A DNA stretch of 64,000 nucleotides from Progne subis subis (Eukaryota > Chordata > Aves > Passeriformes > Hirundinidae), in contig JAKJHU010000030.1 of NCBI GenBank assembly GCA_022316685.1, forward strand, positions 9,202,860 to 9,266,859, in the 5' to 3' direction. The first letter of the stretch is position 1, and each line of letters starts with the position of its first letter. Positions 39,020 to 50,400 of the stretch are shown piece by piece. Below the pieces are notes generated by a model, which made no database searches, had not been told where the DNA came from, and saw only the letters and a list, made by a program, of their open reading frames with translations. Both the position numbers and the translations under genes were made by a program.

Positions 39020-39266
39020 AAAACTGTGTCAGGGGAGGTTTAGGTTAGGAAAAGATTCTTCCCCCAGAGGGCAGTTTGCCACTGAAAGAGCCTCCCCAGG
39101 GTAGTGGTCACAGCACCAAGCTTGAGAGACTTTAAGAAGTGTTTAGACAACACTCTTCAGGCACATGGTGTGACAGTTGGAGATGGTGCTGTGCAGGACC
39201 AGGAGTTGGACATTCATGATCCTTGTGGGTCACTTCCAACTTAGGGTATTCTATTATTCTATAATT
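39020..39266 (+). mobile_element. CR1 LINE 3' end
   Basis: The plus strand matches the canonical CR1 3' region (GTGTCAGGGGAGGTTTAGGT, GGTCACAGCACCAAGC, GGCACATGGTGTGACAGTTG, GATCCTTGTGGGTCACTTCC) and ends in the CR1 tail TATTCTATTATTCTATAATTC. It is strongly 5' truncated. Confidence 0.93.
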
Positions 39267-39381
39267 CATGACTAGAAACTTCCCAATTTTAAAATTTAAG
39301 TTTTAATCCTGTTGATGTCTCTTTTAGAAGCATATATATGTTATGTTCTGCTCCCTCAATGAATTATTTAGAAGCTGTCTA

Positions 39382-39660
39382 TGTATATAGCAATGGGAAA
39401 CAAAGACAGGGAACCCTTGTGCATGCGAAGGGAATCACTTTATTGTAGAACTTACCCTCTTTTTATACATTCAATCTCAACCCGACAAAACCAAAATATA
39501 ACAGAAGAAGAGCATCTACTGGCTGGCTCAGCTGCAGTGTGCTGTCCAGGAATCATAAATATCTCTCACCCTCCAACTGACCTCCAACTTTCCAGCCTGC
39601 AGTTGTGCCTTCCTACAGGGCTTTAACATGAGCCTTAACAGCTTTAACAATCATAACCTC
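39382..39660 (-). mobile_element. Probable ERV LTR, right boundary unknown
   Basis: On the minus strand the order is TATAAAAAGAGGGTAAG, then TTCTACAATAAAGTGATTCC, then a U5-like segment ending TGCTATATACA, a compact TATA/poly-A arrangement like the solo LTR at 21651. The plus-strand left end TGTATATAGC gives a CA terminus. No matching target duplication was found, so the 5' end (right side) is approximate. Confidence 0.6.
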
Positions 39661-42600
39661 ATATCTTGCACATGTAAATAGTTTTAATTTTCAGAAGTTT
39701 CCAAGTCATACTTATGCATTTCATATTGTCATAAAAATAGAGTAAGATAATTACAAGAACTGGTCTCTGAAATCTTCCTTGAAGTCTTCTGAATGCTCAA
39801 TTAGTCTCTTTTGCTGGGTTCTGAAATGTTGTCTGAACACCTGCAACCTATATCAAAGACATATACTTCTGCAGATCTGTTTTCTTGTGCTGCTGTAAAT
39901 ATGCCTGCTCTTGAGTCTGAGATATAAACTTGTGATCCGTCACTACAGCACTTATCATTATAACTGAGTAACTGAAGTTAATCCACAAGCAAGAAACTGA
40001 GGCTTCTAAAAAAACAACCAAGCAAGAAAATAAAGCAAACAAAAATAAACCATGTAATTTTTGCATTAGCAATAGGGCTATCTGTTTAATCAGACAGGAA
40101 AGGTTAACTAAAAATCTAAACCTCCAATAGAGGTTGAAGACTAATGAAACTTTTATCCAACATATATTATGTATTATATCATATATTATATATGATATCA
40201 TATGTCTGTTCTAATGGGAAGCACCTTAAAAACTATGCAGGGTGAGATTTTTGGGTAGGATTTTTTGTTGTTAGGTGGTGGGGTTTTTTTGTGTGTGGTT
40301 TTTTTGTTTGTTTGTTTGTTTGTTTTTGTTTAGGTTTTTTTTTTCTTTTTTTTTTTTTTTTGAGGTGGAGGAGCCTTTACAAGCATTATTTATCACATCA
40401 AATAATTATTACAAAATATTCTAGGAAGGAAATGCACCCAGGTACTGTAGTTGTTGCTATAAATAAGTGGTATAAAGGGAAAAAACCCAAACACTTTAAC
40501 AGCTTAAAACATCATGAGCTGTGTTCAGAAAAAAGCTAAGCAAAGGCACTTTTTCCTGAGTCCAAAATGAATTTTAAAAAGCAGTTGACTACCTTTTTCA
40601 GTTTTCAGAGAATTTGTCACATTTCCCAGTCAGAACATTATGATTTGAGAGATGTAGTGTTCTGCCTGGGTTTGCCCTCTGCAATTTTCCTTTAGATCAT
40701 CAGGGATGAACTTATAGCAGCCATGAAAAAAGAAAACTTTATTATAGCAGATATATACCTTCCTATGTTCTCCTCTGCTTAAACCGGAAGACATGAAAAT
40801 TACAGGATATATCTTTAAAAAATTGCTGTCAAACCACAAAATGTTTTTATTTCTGTTTTATCTATGCTGTGCCTCCCAGGCTTGGGGTGGTATCTTGTAA
40901 GTGTAATAATCCATTTGCAGTTTCATGCTGCAGCTACCTGATAGCAGTGGTAGTTGGTAGATGACTATCAGGGTTTGTACTTGCAACATGCTCCCTTGTA
41001 CTTTGCAAACACTAATATTTCAAGAGCTGCAGCATTACTTAATTGTGTTTATGATAAGGACAGCAGGTAGAAATTGCTGACACCTTCCATTCTAAGACAT
41101 TCTTCAGCTGATAAGAACTCTACATTTCAGGGTAGCATTTCTATGGGATATAAATTTTTCTGAACACAAATTTAATTTTCATCATTTTAGCAAAAGGTGT
41201 TCAGTGAGATTGAAAATTTGGGGCAAATTTTCCCCTGGAAAAGAAGCATTAAAAGATATCTCAAGGATTCTTTGGGTACACGCTTGAAATGGGTGTTTGC
41301 ATGTCTGTCTGTGTTTCAAAGGGATGGTGCTTAGTAGAGGAAAAGTATATTTGCTTAGTCAAAATCCAGTTATATTTGACCAGGTTGTGGCCATCTAAAA
41401 ATGCAGTTGCATATTTCATTTATCTGAATATTTATAGGTGGCTGATTTATCCTTGGTGTGTTCTATTCTTGGTGGAGCATGTTAGCAAATCAGCTTTCTT
41501 CTGAACTGCTGCTTCTGCCTGGTGTGCAGCATTACGCATAAACCAGGAGCATGGAGAGCACTGGTGTTCCCAGGTCCCTGCTTTGCTCAGGAAATGCAGC
41601 TGAAAATGGAGGGAGCCTTCAGCTGGAATACAGAGGGGTAAATAAAGAGTGTGATTATATATACTCTGTTTTGAGCTGAGGTGAAGACTTTTTCACATTT
41701 CTGAATGCAGGACTGTGCAACCTTCATGCTCTTTAAATGTGGCTTTGTCACTTTTCATGATCTATGCCAATATCAGTGAGTGGCACATTCTTATTATGTG
41801 GATTTTCAAAGTCACATTAAAGCCTTTCAGACGTCAAGTTGAAAGTAAATGAAAACATAATTTTGACTTTCCACTAAATTCTGAATTTAAAAATCAAGAA
41901 ATTAAGAAGCTTATGCTAATAATACAAGAACATATTTTAAAATAATGTTAAGGGAAATACATATTTAGATACTTTTGCCTTGCTTCAGGAATGTTGGGCA
42001 CCTTTATAGATCCTTATGGTCACCCGACTCTGCTGATTTGAGAAGTATTTTTGTTGCCATGATGAGATAAATGATGAGTGAGATCATTTACTGAGACATA
42101 CTTACAGGTTGTAAAGTAGAGTTTTCAGAAGGAAATAGATATGTAATTTCCTTGACCAGGGTGATACTGGGCATGCATTTCAGCCTATGCTGAAGTATTG
42201 TCCACACTACTGTGGTAAAATATTCTTGTAGGTCTTCCCCTTGACTTTGGTATTCACTCCTAAAACTGCTATAAAGATCCAAGGTTTCCCAGTTTTTACC
42301 AAAGTGCAGTAGGCATTCTTCCCAAAATTCTTTTCTCCATGCCTCCCAGAGGTATCCTAGAATTTTGCTATACCCAGCTTGTTTCATTTTTTGATGCCAT
42401 GAATTCCCTCATACTGAAAGTTACATCTGGAATATGTACGTTTACCGACACACAGAATTTAAATATTCTGTGTATATTTATACCTATCATAGAAGCTTTA
42501 TATCATAGCCAGAAGGAAAAGTATAAGCATCAGTCTCATCTGGTGTGTGTTTATAATGTCAGCAAGAAGCATTCTAATCCTTACTCTCAGCTGTGGTATT

Positions 42601-44225
42601 CATACAAACCAGGTTTCCTCTTAGGCCTTGCCATACATTACTCATCTTTACATTTGCAATGGTGCATGAGAATTTAGGACATTTCCTTACACACCTGTTC
42701 TTCCTAAATTGCAGACATGCAAACTACCTACTTCCCCCAGGGTGTGATGACAACTATGACAACAAAGGACCCAGGCAGTGACAAAGAAAGCTATACAATA
42801 CTCATCTAAATTCTCAGTTTCTTCCAGTTTTGAGGTCCTAATTTGTTCTTTTCCAGTTTACTAACACAGTGCAGAAAAAAACCCACAAAATCTACAGGCT
42901 TTCACTTGATGTGTAGAGAGGTCACCTTACAGTCTAAGGCTTAAAGGCAATGTCATGTTCTGACCCTCTTCTTTATTATCTTTTTCTTATCTATTATTAA
43001 TTGGGATCATTATTCAGTTGTCCCTACAGGAGTGTAGCAAGCTTCTTGGGCCCAGAACAAGTAGGAAATACTATCAAGGATAAATGATAGAACAGCAAAA
43101 TGTTATATTTTCATGCGTGAGCACTTTATAAAAAAAGGCTCTAAAAGAATTTAACATCAATACAGAGATAAAAAGCACTCTAAAGCTATATCCCACATCA
43201 AAGTCACACATTCACATACTCACATACATGTGTAAAATCCAGTCTATATTAATAACCATATGCAAAAAAATCTTGCATAGTCTTGTTTCTAAACTACACA
43301 ATTAAAAAAAGTCAATCAAAATTCAATGGACTGTAGTCAATCTGGAAATGAAACAGAAAAGGCCTGGGGGTTCCACTGTCAAAATCAGTATATTATTTTC
43401 ATATTATCTGCAATATTGTTCAGTCATAGCAGTATTCTCTTCACTTACCAGAGTTCTGGCAGAAACAATTAATTGCTCGTATGATTTCTTTGGTCAAGGT
43501 AATCTTTAAGAGCCTTTTTAATCTGCTGTTGAAATGGAGAACAGATATTAATCTCTGGAATAGCAGAAACCAGTCTGTATGCACAGATTTTTGACTTGTG
43601 CCTCAGCTGGTATTTTAAACCCCAGAGCAAAGCTGAAGGATGTAACTGAAAAATAAGAAATTTCACAAGCTGGTTTTCAGATAAAGATTCCAGCAGTAGT
43701 TAAAACACAGAATCATATTCAAAATGCTGAGAAAAGAAATGTTTTTTATAACCTCCTACTGATGAGAAAAGGGAAAAAATAACCCAAATGCCTTCTCACA
43801 GTGGTAAAATCCTTCCTTGAAATTTTTTCAGCTCCTTATTGGGTCTTAATTTCTGCAAATGAACTTTTAACTAATACCAGAATTTACCCCTTATAGAAAT
43901 AAAAATACATCTTCCTAGTAGTATCTCCTGCTACTAAAGCAACTTAATTAGATAAAATATTGCTTGACTATAAAAATGAAGACCAATTTTATTTTCTTTC
44001 CACAAATACCTGTAAGAAATATATACTTTAAAAATTAGCATGTTGTTTCTGTTTCTTCTTTTAAAAACAATCCATGAAGCAGCAGATCAGGGCAACACTG
44101 TGCCATAGGTCTACGTATTGTGATTCTGTGCTTTATTCTGATTACCAGCCACATGAAAATGCTGATCAGTCATCATCTCTTGCAATATCAAACCGAATTC
44201 CTATGTGAGTCAATAGGATGATCCT
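39661..44225. other. Intergenic DNA, no gene seen
   Basis: Includes a T/G plus poly-T tract at 40260-40362 and an AT-palindromic stretch (about 40160-40205). A 99-codon minus frame (42088-42387) and a 112-codon plus frame (42339-42677) show no recognisable family. Confidence 0.45.
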
Positions 44226-44231
44226 CTTTTC

Positions 44232-44956
44232 TGTAGTGGTGCAGAACTGTTTTATTAGGTTTTTGTAAGAAGTTTATGTTATGGTTCATTTCACTGTATC
44301 CCCAATTTTGTATCCCTTTTGTGTCGTCTGTATAATAAGGTGTTTTGTGTCAATCATCCCACTCCTCACATGGCATGTAACATCCCTCTGCCCCCCCTCA
44401 CTCTGGGGCGGCCTGTCTATCACTCCAGGGGTCCCTCCCAGATTGCGAAACCTCAGGGAGAGGGCTTCGGGTGGACAGGTAGCCTGGGGGAATTCTTTCC
44501 CTCTGGAGGTGGTTGGTCCGAGGCTTGGGGGTGGGCACACCTTGTTACCCCCTGGATCCCCTGATTTGTTGTCTTGTTGTATCCTCCCTGGAACCCCTCC
44601 CCCGCTTATAAGGGAGAGGGGATTCAAAGTTTTCTCTCTCAGCTGCTCCTCTCCGAGCTGCTCCTCTCTCTCCCAGCAGCTCTCCGAGCAGCTCTCGCTC
44701 AGCTGCTCAGCTCCCAGCCTCTGAGCTCTCGCCTCTGAGCTCGGAGCTCTCTGCTTCTCAACTCTGGAGCTAATAAACGTCTTTTAACCTGCTAAGCTGA
44801 GAGCCAGCCTTTTCTCTTCTGCTGCTGTTGACTGTCTCAACATACGGGGTCCAACTGCTAAGCCGAAGCCGAAACGAACTGGAAACATATGTATCTGTGT
44901 TGACCGAGCTAGCCAGAGGTCCTCTCCCGCCCGGAGTGGGGAAAAAACCAGATACA
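44232..44956 (+). mobile_element. 5' LTR of the young provirus
   Basis: TGTAGTGGTG to CAGATACA. U3 carries a TATA-like TTATAAG (44606-44612) after a CCCTCCCCCGC block. R is rich in GAGCTC/CAGCTGCTC repeats capable of folding, and AATAAA is at 44772-44777. It differs from the 3' LTR only at 44410 by eye. Confidence 0.95.
44281..44724 (+). other. Open reading frame across U3-R of the LTR (147 codons)
   Basis: An ATG-initiated frame runs through most of U3 into R. The same frame is open in the 3' LTR (51654-52097) and in solo copy A (18625-19080, minus, 151 codons) but is broken by an indel in copy B. The N-terminal 30-40 residues are hydrophobic (PILYPFCVV, CFVSIIPLLTW). Because it starts upstream of the TATA box, only transcripts containing the 3' LTR U3 could carry it whole. 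The opposite strand is also open for 113 codons, which suggests composition could explain both. Not called as a gene. Confidence 0.3.
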
Positions 44957-44959
44957 TTT

Positions 44960-44977
44960 TGGCGCGCCAACGCGGAG
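44960..44977 (+). promoter_or_regulatory. tRNA primer binding site of the young provirus
   Basis: TGGCGCGCCAACGCGGAG lies three bases after the LTR. It is closest to the tRNA-Lys(CUU) complement (TGGCGCCCAACGTGGGGC style), with an extra base and substitutions. The tRNA assignment is an inference. Confidence 0.7.
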
Positions 44978-45254
44978 CAGACCACGCCGGCAGAATCAGG
45001 CTTGGACCACGTGGACACGGCTCCACGGAGACAGAGCGTCTGGTGCCCACGCAGGGTCCACTGGAGACGAGGCGGACCCTGCGAACGGACTGGGGCTGAT
45101 TTAGCCCGAAGAACAGTCTCTGGGCGTCACGCACCCCTGTGAAATTGACTTTTAAACAAGGCAAGTTCCAGGGGAAAGAAGGGCAGCTTTGGGGCCCCGA
45201 CCGGAGTCCTTCTTGCAGCAGAACATCCAGACCCACGCACCCCCCAGGCACAGG

Positions 45255-45265
45255 AACAGGTAAGT
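45255..45265 (+). promoter_or_regulatory. Major 5' splice donor in the leader
   Basis: AACAG|GTAAGT is a near-consensus donor (GT at 45260-45261), about 200 bases upstream of the gag ATG. Pairing with the acceptor at 51034 would give the spliced env-type message. Confidence 0.75.
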
Positions 45266-45460
45266 ATACCCACAACGGGACATATTTACTGGTTTTAGGG
45301 TTCCCCCGAGGGAGGGGGAAGCCATTGGGGAGGAAAAAATCCTCCAAAAATAGCTGCGCAGCTAAAGGGTTAAACCTCCTGTGATTTTGAGCGAACGGGG
45401 TCCGCAGGGGGGAGTGCTTTTCATCTGGGTTTGGGTTCAAAAGCAACTTAGTATCAAAAC

Positions 45461-46444
45461 ATGGGTGGAAAGCTAACGGTTGCTCAGAAAAGGTTGTATT
45501 ATAACTATGCTTCTGTTGTTAACGAGGCCAAATTGAAAATCTCAAACGGCGAGTTAAGAAGTTTTGTTCGCTGGGTTCATCTGCATTTTCCCCAAGTTTC
45601 TCCCGACAGAGTCTGCAGTGCCGACTTCTGCGGCACTGTAGAAAACGAATTAATTCGGCTCATTCGAACAGGAGACAAAAAAGCTACTAAGTATTTTACT
45701 ATAGCAACAAAAGTAAATTCGGCAATTCAGTCTCAAAAGGGAGTGCAGGAAAAGCCCAGCCGAGAAACGTGTTCTCCCCCTCCTCCTCCCCCCTCCTCCT
45801 TTCTCCGGTCCCCGTGTCCCGTTCAAAAATGCCGCGTTCGTTTTTCTGTGGGGGGGGGAACTGGGTCTGAAGACACGTGGTCCCCTTGGGGCTCCCAAGA
45901 TGGCGGCGACCGCATGGCAGAGGACTCCCCCGCCCCCTCAGCACCGCCCACCCCTCCCTGCCCCGGTGACGTGGTGCCCGCGCGGCGCGGCCCCGCCCCG
46001 CCCCCCTCCCCCGCCCCGCCTTACCCCTGTGACGTCGGGTGCCTGCCGCGCGACCCCGCCCCCCCCCTGCCCCGCGCGGCGCGGCCCCGCCCCGTCCGCC
46101 CCCCGCCCCGACTCGCGCGGCCCCGCCCCCGCCCCACGCGGCGCCGGGCCGGCCGCGCCGCACGCCGCCGCCGCCGCGCTGCCCGCCCCAACCCCCCGTG
46201 CCTGCGCGTGCGCACTGCGGCACCCCTTCCCCCCCGCAGCCGCCGCGCCGCCGCCCGCCCCGGAGCAGCCCGGTCCCACGCCGGAGGGGCTCGAGCCCGC
46301 TCCCCCGGGATCCCCCCCACCCCCCCACTCCTCGATGACGTCACCCCCCGGGCAAACCGCACCCCCTGCAGGGACGCAGTTGCCAGGCAACCAAGTGCCT
46401 CAGGGCACGGGCGTCCCAGCTCCCTCAAACCCGGAAGTGCCTGA
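45461..46444 (+). pseudogene. gag: Gag N-terminal part (matrix) of the young provirus
   Basis: Gag is the structural polyprotein. This frame starts at an ATG about 500 bases after the 5' LTR and begins MGGKLT, with Gly2 suited to N-myristoylation and membrane targeting. The first 95 or so residues look like a compact helical retroviral matrix domain (motifs YNYASVVNEAKLK, FVRWVHLHFPQV). After a poly-Pro segment following codon 105 the frame enters an extremely GC-rich, Pro/Arg-rich tract and ends at a stop at 46444 without reaching capsid. Capsid is in another phase (frame starting 45900), so the gene is split by a one-base-type phase change somewhere in 45900-46444. In that tract C-runs make a sequencing or assembly error a real alternative to a true mutation. 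Confidence 0.85.
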
Positions 46445-47438
46445 GCAAGGAACGGGGGCACATACTGCTGCCGGCTCCTGCTCAATTCCCACCCTTGCCC
46501 CTGTTACCTTCCGCAATGCCCGCGGGGGTAACAACAGGGCAGAGTACCATCCATTTCCCCGAGCCACCATCAAAGAGATCTGCAAAGCTCACAGGATATA
46601 TGGCCCAGATGGGCCATATTTCAGGGGGCTTCTCAGAGCAGATCTCTCTGCAGAAGAGGTAGTGCCTGCTGATTTAAAGTACCTGTTTTCTTGTTTGTTG
46701 AACCCAATGGAATATATCCTATGGGTCACAGCTTGGAAACAGCTGCTCCAGGATGCCTTACCAGGGCTTCTCAACAATGTTAACACTAGAGCTGATGCTC
46801 AGGGAAACCCCATCACTCTAGACCACCTGGCTGGGGAGGGGCAGTGGGCAGAAGCCACTGACCAAGTGGTCATTCCTGTCCAGTGCCTCCATGTAGTGAG
46901 AGAGACAGCCCTGACTGCATTCTTCAGCATGCAAACACAAGGTCCTGCGATTTCATATTCGAAAATCAAGCAGGACCAAAGGGAGTCTTTCACAGATTTT
47001 GTAGGCAGACTGTCCCGAGCTATTGAAGCTCAGGTCAAAAATGAAATGGCTCGGGAACACATTTTAACAGAGATTGCGTTTTCAAATGCAAATGATTTAT
47101 GTCGTGCTGCGATTTTAAGTTTACCCCTAAACCCCAAACCAACCTTACCAGACATGCTTCAGGTATGTCAGGTAAAAGTTCCTTTAATGAGTTCTACAGG
47201 TCCATGGCCCAAACCTCATCAAGTTGCAGCCCTGGAAGCGGAAGATTCCCGAAAAACACCGAACACCGCGAAGAAGCCTTCTGCTCAGAGCTCCCAGAAG
47301 TGTTTTTTGTGCGGGAATTTGGGGCATTGGGTTTCCAAATGCCCCCTCAAGAAAGAATTAGAGGACCTCAAAAACAAAAAAGGGGGAGGGGAAGGGGAAA
47401 AAGGGAGAGGGTTTAAACCCTCACAAAAAAACTGGTGA
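45900..47438 (+). pseudogene. gag: Gag C-terminal part (capsid and nucleocapsid)
   Basis: Continuation of gag in the +1 phase relative to matrix. The first 150 or so codons are Pro/Ala-rich and only the later part (from about 46250) looks like genuine protein. Capsid follows, with HPFPRATIKEICKAH near its start, a long helical N-terminal domain, and a major-homology-region-like segment around QDQRESFTDFVGRL (near 46970-47015). A single nucleocapsid zinc knuckle follows: C468-X2-C471-X4-H476-X4-C481 (47301-47342), then a Lys/Gly-rich basic tail. It ends at TGA 47436-47438, four bases past a slippery heptamer that shifts ribosomes into pro-pol. One knuckle rather than two is notable for a betaretrovirus-like Gag. 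Confidence 0.88.
47426..47432 (+). promoter_or_regulatory. -1 ribosomal frameshift heptamer A-AAA-AAC
   Basis: The heptamer is exactly in the zero phase of gag (codons CAA-AAA-AAC ending 47432), with the gag TGA two codons later. After a -1 slip, translation enters the pro-pol frame with no intervening stop. A GC-rich stretch about 10-50 bases downstream (CGCAGGTCCACCCTGCG) can form the stimulatory stem. Confidence 0.9.
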
Positions 47439-50400
47439 AAGAGCGCAGGTCCACCCTGCGTGAGGAAAAAAATGGGGTGGACCGGGCAAGAGGGGAGGGG
47501 AAAGGGAGCCAAAGCAAAAATAACACACTGGAAATGACTTACACGGATCATGACATGGCACAACCGATTTTGACAACCAATTCTAAATATACCCCCTACA
47601 GGTTGCAGCTCACGGAGGGTTTGCACCTGAAAGACGACGACTGGAATTTTGTGTCAGTTGACAACAGTGAGCAGGGTACCTGGCCAAGGGTCAAAGGTAA
47701 GCTCATCGTTGTGGGGGACTGCAAACACACCCCAAAAGAGATCGAAATTCTTCCAGGAACACTTGATAACAATCCTGGAAAATTCGTTCTCTGGCTACGC
47801 TGCACTCACCCACCAACATTCCTACCTAAAGGGCAGATAGTTGCCCAGATCATACCCACCTGGGAACGACTGGAAGAAGATAACATACCAACAGCTTGTC
47901 CTGTGCACAGCATCACAGAAGTGAAACCCCAGGTGGGATGTGAGTTACAGGTGGGTGATGAGGCCATTAACATCACAGGCCTCCTAGACATGGGTGTGCA
48001 CGTGACTGTAATTCCAGCTAAGCACTGGCCGTCACGTTGGGCCTTGGAAAACGTGGCAGGACACGTGCAAGGAATAGGGGGAATGCAATTGGCCAAACAA
48101 TCAAAGAGTGTGGTGCAAATTAAGGGGCCAAAAGGGCAATTGGCCAGTTTACGCCCTTTTGTTTTGGATTATAGGGAACCCTTGTTGGGGAGAGACCTGA
48201 TGGCCCAGTGGGGAGTCACGATTGACATCCCAGACCCCCCACAGGATTTTTGGGCAGCGGTCGCTGAGGAGCGCCCTACCCACAAGCTGAATTGGAAAAC
48301 AGATTCGCCAGTGTGGGTGGAACAGTGGCCGCTTTCAAAACAGAAATTGAAGGCGCTCGAAGAGCTCGTGGAGGAGCAGTTAGCTAAGGGTCACATTGTA
48401 GAGACCACCAGCCCTTGGAATTCACCGGTTTTCGTTATCCAGAAGCCGGGGAAGGACAAGTGGAGACTCCTCCAGGATCTCAGACAAATTAACAACGTGA
48501 TAGAAGACATGGGCTCTCTTCAACCTGGGATGCCTACCCCGACCATGCTCCCACAAAATTGGAAATTGGCTGTTATAGATATAAAAGATTGTTTCTTCCA
48601 TATTCCCCTACACCCTGACGACGCACCACGTTTTGCATTCTCGGTTCCCACCATTAACCGAGAGGCCCCGAGGAAACGCTACCATTGGAGGGTTTTACCC
48701 CAAGGGATGAAGGTGTCACCTATCATCTGCCAGTGGTATGTGGCTTCCTTGCTGTCCCCGGTCCGCGTAGCCGCAGAGAAAGCAATCATCCATCATTATA
48801 TGGATGATGTGCTTGTGTGTGCCCCCACCGATGATGTCTTGTCACATGCGCTTGACCTGACAATTAATGCATTGGTTGTTGCAGGGTTCGAGCTGCAGGA
48901 AGACAAAGTTCAAAGGATGCCACCTTGGAGGTACCTTGGGCTGGAAATTAGCAAGCGGACCATTGTGCCGCAAAAATTGGAAATCAAGGCCAGAATTCAG
49001 ACCCTTGCAGATGTCCATCAGCTGTGTGGGGCGTTGAATTGGGTGAGACCCTGGCTAGGCCTCACAACCGAGGACCTAGCCCCTCTTTTCAATTTATTGA
49101 AAGGGGGAGAGGAGCTGAGTTCTCCCAGGGAACTAACCCCGGAAGCGAAGGAGGCACTGGAAAAGGTACAGCATCTCATGTCCACTCGGCAGGCCCACCG
49201 GTGTGATCCGGACCTGCCTTTCAAATTCATAATAATGGGGAAATTGCCACACCTACATGGAGTCATTTTCCAATGGAGAAATAACATCAAAAAGGACCAG
49301 GGCAGAGAGGACCCGCTTCTAATCATAGAATGGGTCTTTCTCAGCCATCAAAGGTCCAAGAGAATGACACGTCCACAGGAACTGGTGGCTGAACTGATCC
49401 GAAAAGCCAGAGTCCGGATCAGGGAATTGGCCGGCTGTGATTTTGAATGCATTCACATTCCAATTAGATTAAGATCGGGCCAAATTACAAAGGCAATGTT
49501 AGAACACCTGCTTCAGGAAAACGAAGCACTGCAGTTTGCTCTAGATTCCTTCACTGGGCAAATCTCAATTCATCGGCCAGCCCACAAAATTTTTAATCAG
49601 GATGCCAAATTCACACTGAATTTGAAAGATGTTCGGAGCAGGAAGCCTTTAGAGGCCCTGACAGTTTTCACGGACGCGTCCGGAAGGTCCCACAAGTCAG
49701 TTATGACTTGGAAGGACCCTCAGACTCAGCAGTGGGAGGCAGATGTTGCCGAGGTGGAGGGATCACCTCAGGTTGCTGAGTTGGCCGCTGTTGTCAGAGC
49801 TTTTGAAAGGTTCCCTGAACCCTTCAATTTAGTAACGGACTCCGCTTATGTAGCGGGGGTGGTATCGAGGGCAGATCAGGCCATACTGCAGGAAGTGTCT
49901 AACACAGCACTGTTTGAGCTGCTTTCTAAGCTTGTTAAGCTTGTCTCCCACAGAGAGCAGCCATTTTTTGTGATGCATACGAGATCACACACCGATTTGC
50001 CAGGTTTCATAGCTGAGGGGAACAGAAGGGCTGATGCTCTTGCTGCTCCTGCAGCGATGGCCCCATTGCCAAGCATTTTTGAGCAGGCAAAGCTCAGCCA
50101 TCAGCTTCACCATCAGAACGCACCTGGCCTTGTTCGCCGGTTTCACATCACCCGGGAACAGGCTAAGGCAATTGTGGCTACGTGTCCCTCCTGTAACCAG
50201 CATGCACTCCCCACCTTAAGTGCGGGAGTGAACCCCAGAGGTCTGAACAGCTGTGAGCTGTGGCAGACTGACGTGACACATATCCCCCAATTCGGCCGAT
50301 CTAAATATGTGCACGTGTCGGTGGACACTTTCTCCGGTGCAGTTTTCGCTTCCGCCCACACAGGGGAGAAGACCTCGGATGCAATTAAACACCTCATCCA

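Noticed and set aside
42088..42387. 99-codon minus-strand frame with several Trp and charged residues
   Set aside because: I could not match it to any family or find supporting exon signals.
45699..46485. Long minus-strand frames of 150-209 codons opposite gag
   Set aside because: Gly/Arg/Ala-rich shadows of the GC-extreme gag tract. All six phases are open there.
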